The notes beneath the pieces were generated by a model that was given only the letters and a program-made list of their open reading frames with translations, did not search any database and had not been told where the DNA came from. A DNA stretch of 5,258 nucleotides from Spirosoma sp. (GTDB lineage Bacteria > Bacteroidota > Bacteroidia > Cytophagales > Spirosomataceae): assembly GCA_028288385.1 (NCBI GenBank), contig JAQBNX010000254.1:1-5258 (forward strand), written 5' to 3'. The stretch's first letter is position 1. Every line of letters starts with the position of its first letter. Below are positions 1-5,258 of this stretch, one piece after another. The translations under genes were made by a program, and so were the position numbers.

Positions 1-173
1 AGGAATTGTTTCTGCCGGGTATGGATAACGATACCACGTTGCTGGGCGAAAAACTGGTGTCCCGGTTTGGACTCCGCGCTGATCAGCGCGATCACGTCCT
101 GGCGCATTTCGAGCTTGCCTTTATTCGCATGTGCACCTTGATTATCAAGGTGGTTGAACACAAAAAGGGGTAA
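1..173 (+). CDS. 3' end of an unidentified protein gene
   Basis: An open frame enters from the window edge (first full codon at position 3) and ends at TAA 171-173, followed by a second in-frame stop, TAG. The 56 visible residues include FLPGMDNDTTLLGEKL and then a region likely to be helical, DQRDHVLAHFELAFIRMCTLI, ending in a lysine-rich tail (EHKKG). I do not recognise the family. The helical, partly hydrophobic C-terminus could belong to a small regulator or another all-alpha protein, but nothing visible decides this. The main support that it is a real gene is the strong terminator hairpin that begins at its stop codon, together with an uninterrupted frame. Confidence 0.6.
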   Translation, partial: ELFLPGMDNDTTLLGEKLVSRFGLRADQRDHVLAHFELAFIRMCTLIIKVVEHKKG

Positions 174-207
174 TAGGCTGCTCCATGCAGAGCAGCCTAT
201 TTATTTT
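172..207 (+). terminator. Rho-independent terminator of the first gene
   Basis: AATAGGCTGCTC (172-183) pairs perfectly with GAGCAGCCTATT (190-201) around a 6-base loop (CATGCA), and a T-rich stretch follows (TATTTTCCTTTT). The left arm starts inside the TAA stop codon, so transcription ends directly after the upstream gene. This separates that gene from the tetR module. Confidence 0.85.
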
Positions 208-279
208 CCTTTTCCAGTGGCATCACCAATAACGTACAGGCAGAGCCCCTGGCGTTAGCAAGGAAATTTACGAAGTCTG

Positions 280-311
280 CTTGCGTAATAACATACCGAT
301 TAGTATGTTTG
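280..311 (+). promoter_or_regulatory. Promoter of the tetR gene (Bacteroidota type)
   Basis: A -33-like box CTTG (280-283) is followed after 20 bp by TATGTTTG (304-311), an exact match to the Bacteroidota -7 consensus TAnnTTTG. The start codon lies 19 bp further down at 331, giving a short leader with no clear Shine-Dalgarno sequence, as is usual in this phylum. The operator at 290-309 fills the spacer and overlaps the -7 box, so a bound repressor would block sigma-factor access. The rest of the gap between the upstream terminator and this promoter shows nothing recognisable. Confidence 0.6.
290..309 (+). promoter_or_regulatory. TetR-family operator upstream of tetR
   Basis: AACATACC-GATT-AGTATGTT is an inverted repeat with 8-bp half-sites around a 4-bp centre and one mismatch (A302 where perfect symmetry needs G). 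Size and symmetry fit TetR-family operators. The same half-site recurs at 932-951 before the next transcription unit. Its place within the tetR promoter predicts negative autoregulation. Confidence 0.75.
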
Positions 312-330
312 CGGTCTCCTACTTGGCCTC

Positions 331-918
331 ATGACAAAGGCAGTCTCTACCCGACTCACGATTTTACAGAAAGCCCTAACCTTGATTTATCGCCAGGGCT
401 ACGGCATGACTAGTATTGATACCATTCTGGCCACTACCCAGCTAACCAAAGGCGCTTTCTTTTACCACTTCAGAAACAAGGAAGAGATGGGACTGGCCCT
501 GATTCAGGAGTTGATCAAACCCGCCATGGAAGAAGCCTTTGTCAAACCACTCGCCAAGTCCAGCCAGCCAACCCAGGCCATCTATACTATGATGAAGCAA
601 CTCCTGCTGAAGGATCCGTTTTTTGAGGTCCAGTACGGATGCCCCGCCGTCAACCTGGCCAGTGAACTCTCGGCCGCCAACGAGCCGCTGCACCAGGCAC
701 TCCTTGAGGTAATGCGTCAGTGCCAGCAGGCCGTCCAGAGCAGCATCGAACGAGGGCAGGCCACGGGACAAATCCGCCCCGAGCTACAGGCCGATCAGGC
801 GGCCGATTTTATCCTGGTGGGCTACAGTGGGATTCGCAACCTGGGTAAGCTCTTTGGGCGGTCCTGCTATCAAACTTACCTGCGTGAACTGAAGCGGTAT
901 TTACAGACCTTAACGTAA
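331..918 (+). CDS. TetR/AcrR family transcriptional repressor
   Basis: A 195-residue protein, the usual TetR-family length. The N-terminal DNA-binding domain covers about residues 6-60: the first helix is TRLTILQKALTLIYRQGY, and the helix-turn-helix with the typical KGAFFYHFRNKEEM signature is at residues 28-53. The C-terminal ligand and dimerisation part contains YGCPAVNLASEL (residues 102-113), a motif like the GC...NLA.E segment of NemR/AcuR-like members. Cys104 lies close to where NemR has its reactive cysteine; Cys131 and Cys179 are also present. The start at 331 is placed 19 bp after a good -7 box. Inferred role: repressor of its own promoter and of the membrane-protein operon that starts 57 bp after its stop. 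The ligand cannot be read from sequence, and electrophile or redox sensing is only a possibility. The family call is near certain; the targets are an inference from matching operators. Confidence 0.95.
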   Translation: MTKAVSTRLTILQKALTLIYRQGYGMTSIDTILATTQLTKGAFFYHFRNKEEMGLALIQELIKPAMEEAFVKPLAKSSQPTQAIYTMMKQLLLKDPFFEVQYGCPAVNLASELSAANEPLHQALLEVMRQCQQAVQSSIERGQATGQIRPELQADQAADFILVGYSGIRNLGKLFGRSCYQTYLRELKRYLQTLT

Positions 919-921
919 TTT

Positions 922-953
922 TTTGCCCTAAAACATACCATATGGTATGTTTT
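922..953 (+). promoter_or_regulatory. Promoter of the membrane-protein operon
   Basis: TTTG (922-925), a 20-bp spacer, then TATGTTTT (946-953), one mismatch from TAnnTTTG. Spacing and placement of the operator are identical to the tetR promoter at 280-311. The next suitable start codon, ATG 975, lies 21 bp downstream, against 19 bp for tetR. This supports 975 rather than 942 as the gene start. Confidence 0.6.
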
Positions 954-958
954 AGGGC
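925..958. promoter_or_regulatory. Perfect 34-bp palindrome with a TetR operator core
   Basis: Positions 925-941 are the exact reverse complement of 942-958, so 17 bp pair on each side with no mismatch. The core at 932-951 is AACATACC-ATAT-GGTATGTT, a perfectly symmetric version of the imperfect operator at 290-309, with the same 8-4-8 layout. The outer arms (GCCCTAA/TTAGGGC) extend symmetry beyond what the upstream operator has. In RNA read through from tetR the element could fold into a stem of about 15 bp with a 4-base loop. It is followed only by a broken T-rich stretch (959-974), so any terminator role is uncertain. Predicted function: the repressor's stronger site, sitting over the -7 box of the downstream operon. 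Confidence 0.85.
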
Positions 959-974
959 TACTCATTTCTCTTTT

Positions 975-1433
975 ATGTATTCAAGCCTGCTCATTTTGCA
1001 TTCGCTGTTTCGCTGGGTAGTGTTAGCCAGTTTGCTCTATGCCCTCGTTCGAGCCTTTCGGGGGTATACTACCCGGATGGCCTTTACCCCAACCGATAAC
1101 GCCGTCCAGTGTCGGACGGCCACCTTCGCTCACATCCAGTTGACGCTGGGCTTTACGCTGTACTTTATTAGCCCTCTCATCAGCGCGTTTCGCCAACAGG
1201 GTATTCGGGGTGGGAGGCAGTTGGTTTTCTTTGGTCTGGCTCATAGTGGGTTGATGCTGCTCTCGGTGGTATTCATTACCATTGGCTCAGCGCTGGCCAG
1301 ACGGCAACCCGCTGAGCGGGCTAAGTTCCGCACCCTGCTGATCTGGTTTTGCCTGGGACTACTCATCATGTTGCTGGCCATCCCCTGGCCGTTCTCTCCC
1401 TTTGCCAATCGACCGTATATCCGCCCATTCTAA
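975..1433 (+). CDS. Four-helix integral membrane protein (uncharacterised Bacteroidota family)
   Basis: A 152-residue, strongly hydrophobic protein with four predicted membrane helices at about residues 4-27, 52-70, 82-106 and 120-140. It resembles a family of small Bacteroidota membrane proteins, sometimes labelled cytochrome b-like, that begin MY..LL.LHS..RW and end in an IPWPF...RP motif (residues 136-147 here). Histidines sit in or at three helices: His9 in LHSLFRW, His53 in AHIQ and His90 in AHSG. They could bind haem or a metal, but this is not established. ATG 975 is chosen over the in-frame ATG at 942 because 942 lies in the operator and before the expected transcription start. Its stop is 2 bp from the DUF3817 gene, so the two are probably co-transcribed under the TetR regulator. 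Gene call certain, function unknown. Confidence 0.85.
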   Translation: MYSSLLILHSLFRWVVLASLLYALVRAFRGYTTRMAFTPTDNAVQCRTATFAHIQLTLGFTLYFISPLISAFRQQGIRGGRQLVFFGLAHSGLMLLSVVFITIGSALARRQPAERAKFRTLLIWFCLGLLIMLLAIPWPFSPFANRPYIRPF

Positions 1434-1435
1434 CC

Positions 1436-1747
1436 ATGAAAAAACTATTGACAACCTCTGTTGGTCGACTCCGACTGATTGGGCTGCTGGAAGGTATTTC
1501 CCTGCTAGTGCTACTGGGCGTTGCTGTGCCGTTCAAGTATGGCTTCGCCAATCCTTCCTGGGTAAAGGCCATTGGCCCCCTGCACGGCCTGTTGTTTGTG
1601 ATCTTCATCCTCAACACCCTGCAGTTGAGCATTGAGCAGCGTTGGCGATTTGCCAACACTACTTGGAAAGTACTGCTGGCCTGTTTCATTCCCTTTGGTA
1701 CCTTTTACATCGACCGTAAAATCTTGCGCCATCTGCCTACTCAATAA
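1436..1747 (+). CDS. DUF3817 family membrane protein
   Basis: A 103-residue protein with three predicted membrane helices (about residues 14-32, 46-64 and 78-92). It carries the hallmarks of DUF3817 (YdzA-like integral membrane proteins): R13..G16..E19-G20 in the first helix, the VPFKY block (residues 31-35), G47..H50-G51..F54 in the second, and PFGTF (86-90) followed by Asp93 near the C-terminus. Length fits the family. The start at ATG 1436 falls 2 bp after the upstream stop and gives a normal N-terminus (MKKLLTT). The longer reading from 1349 would overlap the upstream gene by 85 bp and add 29 polar residues foreign to the family. It probably shares the TetR-controlled promoter at 922-953. 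The biochemical role of the family is unknown. No clear terminator follows. Confidence 0.88.
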   Translation: MKKLLTTSVGRLRLIGLLEGISLLVLLGVAVPFKYGFANPSWVKAIGPLHGLLFVIFILNTLQLSIEQRWRFANTTWKVLLACFIPFGTFYIDRKILRHLPTQ

Positions 1748-2089
1748 ACGCTGATGAGGTCCTGGATTCCGACAGCCAACGGCTTCAGTGCTTTACCAAA
1801 ACCGCCCTCCTGGCCAAGGCTCTGCACTTAATGACTCTTACGACAAGCTCCTCTACCTTGCAGTGAAGCATACTGAACGAGTAAAGGCCGGGTTCACCAG
1901 CGGATCTGGCTTTCTCTTCATCAATCCCCTCTATATTTCCCGGTCCGTGTCCCATGATCATAAACGGGTCGGTCGGGAATTAGACAATTACCCCATCGCA
2001 CTGCGGCAGGGCAACACCACACTCTACCTCAGGATAATTGAGTAAATTCCCCACCAATTGGTCTCTACCTTTACCGACAACCTCTTTTT
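1748..2089. other. 342-bp gap without a convincing gene
   Basis: One + frame is open from GTG 1788 to TAA 2045 (85 codons, with segments such as YDKLLYLAVKHTERVKAGF and SGSGFLFINPLYISRS), but I recognise no family, there is no ATG and no ribosome-binding site. A second short open stretch, in the neighbouring frame, runs from about 1720 to 1866. Either could be chance or the remains of a decayed gene. The minus strand shows frequent stops. Just before the next gene, TACCTTTA (2066-2073) is one mismatch from the -7 consensus, but it has no -33 partner at the right distance, so I only note it. No strong terminator hairpin was found after 1747. Confidence 0.5.
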
Positions 2090-2764
2090 ATGCGGCTGAT
2101 GAACCGGCTTCCAGTGCTTGGGTGCATACTGAGTCTAATTGGTGGCATGGCCCTCTCAGCCGCCGCCCAGAGCCCAACAACGTTCCTTACAGGCCGCGTA
2201 ACCGATCAGCTTACCAATCAGCCCCTTCCGTTCGCCAACGTCTACGTAAATGGATCTTTGCGGGGTGCCGTTACCGATGAAAAGGGGTATTATACATTAG
2301 CTGGTGTGCCACTGGGTACCGTCGAAATAGCCGCATCATTTGTTAGCTATCAGCCTACCAGACAAACAATCCGATTCGATAATACAGCCTCCCAGAAGGC
2401 AAATTTCCGGCTGAAACCAGGTGAGCAAACCCTGGATGCTGTAACCGTCCGGGGGAATCCCAAGCAATGGGAAGGACATTTACGTCAGTTTAAAAGGCAA
2501 CTCTTCGGCGAGCCCTTTGGCGGACAGTGTCTGCTTGTAAACACCGAAGTACTCCATTTTAACGAAGATAGAGGGCATCTGTATGCGACGGCGAATGAGC
2601 CGTTGATTATCCTTAATCAGGCGCTGGGTTACCGGCTGATTTATGCGTTGCAGCATTTCGATGCCACTGCGGCAGGAGAAGTCTATTCGACGGGTACGAC
2701 CCGTTTTGAAGAACTAAAACCCAAAACGAACGGCAAGCCAGCCGGTTTGGGCGTAATCGGCTGA
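2090..2764 (+). pseudogene. Fragment 1: signal peptide and carboxypeptidase-regulatory-like domain
   Basis: 224 codons as an open frame; the last 13 or so (after ELKPK) are out of frame relative to the original gene. The N-terminus has a hydrophobic core (LGCILSLIGGMALSAAA) and a likely signal peptidase I site after Gln27. The domain starting TGRVTDQLTNQPLPFANVYV and continuing GAVTDEKGYYTLAGVPLG is the CarboxypepD_reg-like fold common at the N-terminus of Bacteroidota outer-membrane proteins. It is followed by LDAVTVRG (about residues 114-121), the linker type that often joins this fold to later domains. If translated alone, the product would be an exported stub of about 22 kDa after processing. 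Confidence 0.85.
2723..2726 (+). other. Frameshift 1 (-1) in an AAAA run
   Basis: The first frame reads ...EELKPK up to here and then degenerates (TNGKPAGLGVIG, stop at 2762-2764). The frame one base back reads NERQASRFGRNRLMAYKG from 2725 and continues the protein smoothly. Adding one A to the run gives ELKPKNERQASRF, so one base appears to be missing. Confidence 0.8.
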
Positions 2765-3000
2765 TGGCTTACAAAGGGTCTATTCGGCACTTGATGGCCA
2801 GCCTGATTGACAATACGTTCGAGCAGGCTGGCTTTCTGGTGTATCAGGAAGATATTACTAAGCCGATCTCCATCGATAGGCCGTCCATTACGCTGGCCGC
2901 TGCGATTAGCGACTACAAGCGTCTACTTCCCATTAAGGTGTCTACCTTGATTCAACCCGGTCGATTAGCGACCGAACGCCGATTGGTTTCACCCATGTAA
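2725..3000 (+). pseudogene. Fragment 2: middle region of the exported protein
   Basis: This frame continues the first fragment from NERQAS at 2725. Its first ATG is 2764, which overlaps the previous stop by one base (TGATGG), so a gene caller would report 2764-3000 as a 78-residue protein. Content: RHLMASLIDNTFEQAGFLVY and LIQPGRLATERRLVSP. Both are typical of the uncharacterised region between the regulatory domain and the MG2-like domain in this protein type. There is no sign of an independent gene: no promoter, and the homologous part starts upstream of the ATG. The frame resumes after TAA 2998-3000 as LIVFYTNAVSNFSP (3001-3042). Confidence 0.75.
2998..3000 (+). other. In-frame TAA stop inside the broken gene
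   Basis: The same frame is protein-like on both sides: RRLVSPM before and LIVFYTNAVSNF after. This points to a nonsense substitution rather than an indel. An alternative with no stop would be a frameshift around CCC 2992-2994, reading HVTDRILYKCGLEFLPYPD in the next frame. I prefer the nonsense reading because VFYTNA..NFSP-YPDARYAY looks more like this protein type, but that is judgement by eye. Confidence 0.6.
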
Positions 3001-3037
3001 CTGATCGTATTTTATACAAATGCGGTCTCGAATTTCT

Positions 3038-3041
3038 CCCC
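3038..3041 (+). other. Frameshift 2 (-1) in a CCCC run
   Basis: One frame reads VFYTNAVSNFSP up to here; the frame one base back continues YPDARYAYKEMRLPKG from 3042. A fifth C would join them as NFSPYPDARYAY. This depends on the nonsense-stop reading at 2998-3000. Under the alternative reading the shift lies about 50 bp upstream. Confidence 0.6.
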
Positions 3042-3746
3042 TACCCCGATGCTCGTTATGCCTATAAAGAAATGAGACTGCCTAAGGGTCATTTACAAAT
3101 GACCATTGATGGGATGATTACGATGCCGGAAGGTATGGAAGCGAAAGGCTCAATGGGTAATGATCGGCTATCGACGATGTTGCCCGCCGACTGGAAACCC
3201 CAGGGAGCTGAGAAAGAGTTACCGATAAATGACCTGTTAACTACCCAGGGGAAACTCGCGCTACCCGACGCCCGCCTGGAACAGATCACGATGGCCTTCA
3301 ACGAACGATTCAAGTGGCTGTCGCCCGGCTTGTTTGTGCACATAGATAAACCGGTTTACGCCACGGGCGATTGGCTCTGGATGAGTACGTACGTACTCGA
3401 GGCGGCGAGTTACGGGCGAGCTAGTGGTGAAACGGATATTCATGTCGATCTACTTTCTTCCGCCGGCAAACTCGTGCAGCACCAGTGGGTACGTATCGTT
3501 GATGGACGGGGTGAAGGCAATTTTCGCCTGTCGGATACCCTCCGGACGGGAACGTATCGTCTGCGCGCCTATACCGATGCCGATGATGCCCAGCGACGCC
3601 CGGCCTTCGAGCGGTCGGTGGCGATTTATAATCTGTTTCGCAACGAGGTATCCATCCAGAGTGATTCGGCTCTTCAGTCCCTAGATATCAAGATTTTGCC
3701 CGAAGGGGGCCGCTGGATTTGGGATTGCCCGCGCGGCTGGGCGTAA
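3042..3746 (+). pseudogene. Fragment 3: region with the MG2-like macroglobulin domain
   Basis: The protein-like reading begins at YPDARYAYKE (3042); the first ATG is 3072, from which 224 residues are open. DGMITMPEGMEAKGSMGNDRLS is followed by a spacer and then FVHIDKPVYATGDWLWMSTYV (from 3333). The DKP.Y..GD pattern marks an MG2-like domain, as in alpha-2-macroglobulins and many large Bacteroidota surface proteins. It continues with LSDTLRTGTYRLRAYTD, the usual end of that domain. The next block, LDIKILPEGGRWI, is cut by the third frameshift; the final residues up to TAA 3744-3746 are out of frame. Nothing indicates catalytic activity, and there is no thioester motif. Confidence 0.8.
3717..3723 (+). 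other. Frameshift 3 (-1) at ATTTGGG
   Basis: LPEGGRWI is in one frame; GLPARLGVKIVQPNGHG is in the frame one base back, starting GGA 3722. One extra base in the TTT/GGG run restores a continuous reading (GGRWI-x-GLPARLGV). The exact missing base cannot be told. Without the correction the frame stops at 3744-3746. Confidence 0.8.
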
Positions 3747-5258
3747 AAATTGTCCAGCCCAATGGTCATGGCTTATCCATCGCGGGCCGTATTGTCGACG
3801 ACCTGGGCGCTGAAGTCGTTCGTTTCAAGACCAATCCCAAGGGAATGACCAGCGTGTCGATGGAGCCAAAACCGCAGCGGACGTACTACGCCGAGGTGAT
3901 GTATATCTATCAGCCGCAGCGCGTTCCCTTACCCAAAGCCGACACGGAAGGGTTGTTGCTTTCAGCCGATGCCATCAGCGATACGACCCGTCTGGCGTTG
4001 ACGATAAGAAGCGCTAACGGGGCTGTTATCGACTCGGCGTATATCCTGATACAGCAACACGGCCGGGTGGTCGATGAGCAGAAAATTATCCCCAAAAATG
4101 GGGTGGCCAGGCTAAGCCTGCCCATGATGAGTTGGTTGCCGGGCCTGGCGCAAATCACCCTGTACGATGCCCTCGCCCGGCCTCAAACCGAGCGATTGGT
4201 TTTTGTGCCCCAATTCATGGCGCCGGTACAAGTGGTGATGAGTGTCAACAAAACCCGCTATCAACCCCGTGAACTGGCTAACCTAAACGTCAATCTGACC
4301 GATAACAGATTACCCGCACTGGCCGCTTTATCGGCGTCGGTTACCGATGCCGGCCAGGTGCCTGATGATACCGCTGAAGCTACGTTGCCAGCCCATTTGT
4401 TGCTAACGGGCGAACTTCGGGGACGTATCGAAAACCCCAACCAATACGTCCTCAAGCACGCGGCCCAAACCCGCCGGGCGCTGGACGATCTGTTGCTGAC
4501 GCAGGGCTGGCGTCGGGTCCGTGGCACGCCCGAAACAGAACGGCTCGGTGGTGTATCGCTTAGGGGGCGCATTGTGAATGCGAAACATCAGCACTTACCC
4601 GGGGCGCAGCTGATCGTGGCACCGAATGCCGGGCAATCATCCATTAAATCGGCTGGCGCTTACCAGCAGGGGCGCATTCGGCTGGCCGGGATGGCCCTGG
4701 CCGATACGATTCGGTTACTGACGCAAATCGCGGATCGGCAGTTGAAAAATATGTCGGCCAAAGAAGCCTTTCTGGTTCAGGAAGGCCCAGGCAAAGAATG
4801 GGAATCGGGTAAACTACCCGTTGCGCCAAACGGGTCGACATGGCGTGCTCAACTGGAAGCGGCCCGAATTCGGCAGGAAGCAATCGCCGATTTTTACCGC
4901 GATAAATGGGTGAAAGTGCTGAAAGAAGTGACAGTTCGAGCACAGAAACGCGAGGATAGACCCGCGGATATTCAACAGCGTAGTTTGCACAATACGGCCG
5001 ATGCCGTTCTTGTATTCAATGAGAAATCGCCATCCTCTATAAATCTATATGAAATGCTTCAGGGACGCCTGGCAGGGGTGAGGGTAACACGAACCAGCGC
5101 ACCGCCAGGCGCTACTCAACCACCTGGCTATCAGGTATCGATACGGGGATCGACTAGTTTCAATATGGGAACGCAGCCCTTGTTTTTGCTGGATGGCGTG
5201 CCCATTCAGGACCCGGATGGAACCGCGTTGATGCAATTCAATCCAAGCGATATTGAAC
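3722..5258 (+). pseudogene. Fragment 4: C-terminal region with a TonB-plug-like domain, cut by the window end
   Basis: This frame is open without a stop for 512 codons from 3722 to the edge; the first ATG inside it is 3845. Visible blocks: a beta-rich part GRIVDDLGAEVVRFKTN; VNKTRYQPRELANLNVNLTD, another macroglobulin-like strand pattern; RRALDDLLLTQGWRRV (from about 4470); then a second regulatory-like domain from LRGRIVNAKHQHLPGAQL. KEVTVRAQKRE (4922-4954) leads into NLYEMLQGRLAGVRV (from 5042). GYQVSIRGSTSFN and QPLFLLDGVPIQDPDG follow, which is the plug-domain signature of SusC/RagA-type receptors. Whether a beta-barrel follows lies outside the window; proteins of this type usually end soon after the plug. 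Confidence 0.8.

Larger units (their letters stand above)
2090..5258 (+). pseudogene. Broken gene for a large exported protein: carboxypeptidase-regulatory, MG2-like and TonB-plug domains
   Basis: Four successive + strand reading-frame pieces join into one continuous protein of about 1,057 codons that leaves the window. Order: signal peptide (residues 1-27, ending SAAAQ); a carboxypeptidase-regulatory-like beta-sandwich (about 33-113); a long region ending in an MG2-like macroglobulin domain (3333-3635); further beta-rich segments; a second regulatory-like domain (about 4559-4735); and a TonB-receptor plug-like domain (5042 to the edge). This arrangement is known from large Bacteroidota proteins of unclear function, thought to act in the periplasm or at the outer membrane. 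The frame is broken by -1 shifts at 2723-2726, 3038-3041 and 3717-3723 and by TAA 2998-3000. No single initiation would yield the whole protein. Start ATG 2090 gives a good signal peptide; ATG 2099 is an alternative. Sequencing error rather than decay remains possible. Confidence 0.85.

Noticed and set aside
442..771. Minus-strand open frame inside tetR
   Set aside because: It lies wholly within a clear TetR gene on the other strand and has no recognisable motif.
942..974. Upstream ATG at 942 as the start of the four-helix membrane protein
   Set aside because: It lies inside the operator palindrome and before the expected transcription start, and adds 11 residues (MVCFRATHFSF) that do not fit the family N-terminus. 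ATG 975 fits both promoter spacing and family.
925..974. Palindrome as a plain terminator of tetR
   Set aside because: There is no continuous T-run after the stem, and the element contains a promoter and operator. A terminator role is kept only as a secondary possibility.
1349..1435. Longer N-terminus for the DUF3817 protein
   Set aside because: It would overlap the upstream gene by 85 bp and add residues unlike the family. ATG 1436 directly after the upstream stop is the better start.
2099..2130. Lipoprotein signal (Cys12 in VLGC)
   Set aside because: The cysteine comes before most of the hydrophobic core and the -2 residue is Leu. A standard signal peptidase I site after SAAAQ fits better.
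2723..3723. Programmed -1 ribosomal frameshifting joining the fragments
   Set aside because: None of the three junctions has an in-frame X-XXY-YYZ slippery heptamer, three events in one gene would be extraordinary, and the TAA stop would still block translation.
4261..4943. Minus-strand open frames (4261-4572, 4403-4594, 4644-4943) opposite the large broken gene
   Set aside because: Arginine- and serine-rich translations typical of the antisense of a GC-rich coding frame; the + frame here is continuous and has recognisable domains.
1..5258. CRISPR array, tRNA, rRNA, insertion sequence or attachment site
   Set aside because: No regularly spaced repeats, no cloverleaf-like or rRNA-like segments, and no transposase or terminal inverted repeats were seen on either strand.

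Overview
The window looks like chromosomal DNA of a Bacteroidota bacterium, probably of the Cytophagales (Spirosoma-like). This rests on three things seen here: promoters of the Bacteroidota type (-33 TTTG / -7 TAnnTTTG), weak or absent Shine-Dalgarno sequences, and a large secreted protein of a type characteristic of that phylum (carboxypeptidase-regulatory domain, macroglobulin-like domain, C-terminal TonB plug). The genus is an inference.

Layout, all on the + strand. (1) 1-173: the 3' end of an unidentified gene, closed by a 12-bp terminator hairpin that overlaps its stop codon. (2) 280-1747: a small regulatory module. A TetR-family repressor gene (331-918) is followed by a short operon encoding a four-helix membrane protein (975-1433) and a DUF3817 membrane protein (1436-1747, 2 bp downstream). 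The promoter before tetR and the promoter before the membrane operon carry the same operator, AACATACC-N4-RGTATGTT, at exactly the same place relative to the -33 and -7 boxes. This predicts that the TetR protein represses both itself and the two membrane proteins. The second operator is the core of a perfect 34-bp palindrome. (3) 1748-2089: 342 bp with no convincing gene. (4) 2090 to the window end: a large secreted or outer-membrane-associated protein gene, broken by three -1 frameshifts and one in-frame stop, and running off the window inside a TonB-plug-like domain.

The regulator and the two membrane proteins appear to form one locally controlled unit whose inducer is unknown. The large broken gene is separate. 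Its fragments join into one continuous protein of about 1,057 codons within the window. It is either a recent pseudogene or an assembly with clustered indel errors. All three indels have the same sign, two lying in 4-base runs and one at a short T/G run, which leaves sequencing error possible; the TAA stop is not explained that way.

No RNA genes, insertion sequences or CRISPR arrays are visible. Family assignments were made by recognising motifs by eye, without database searches.
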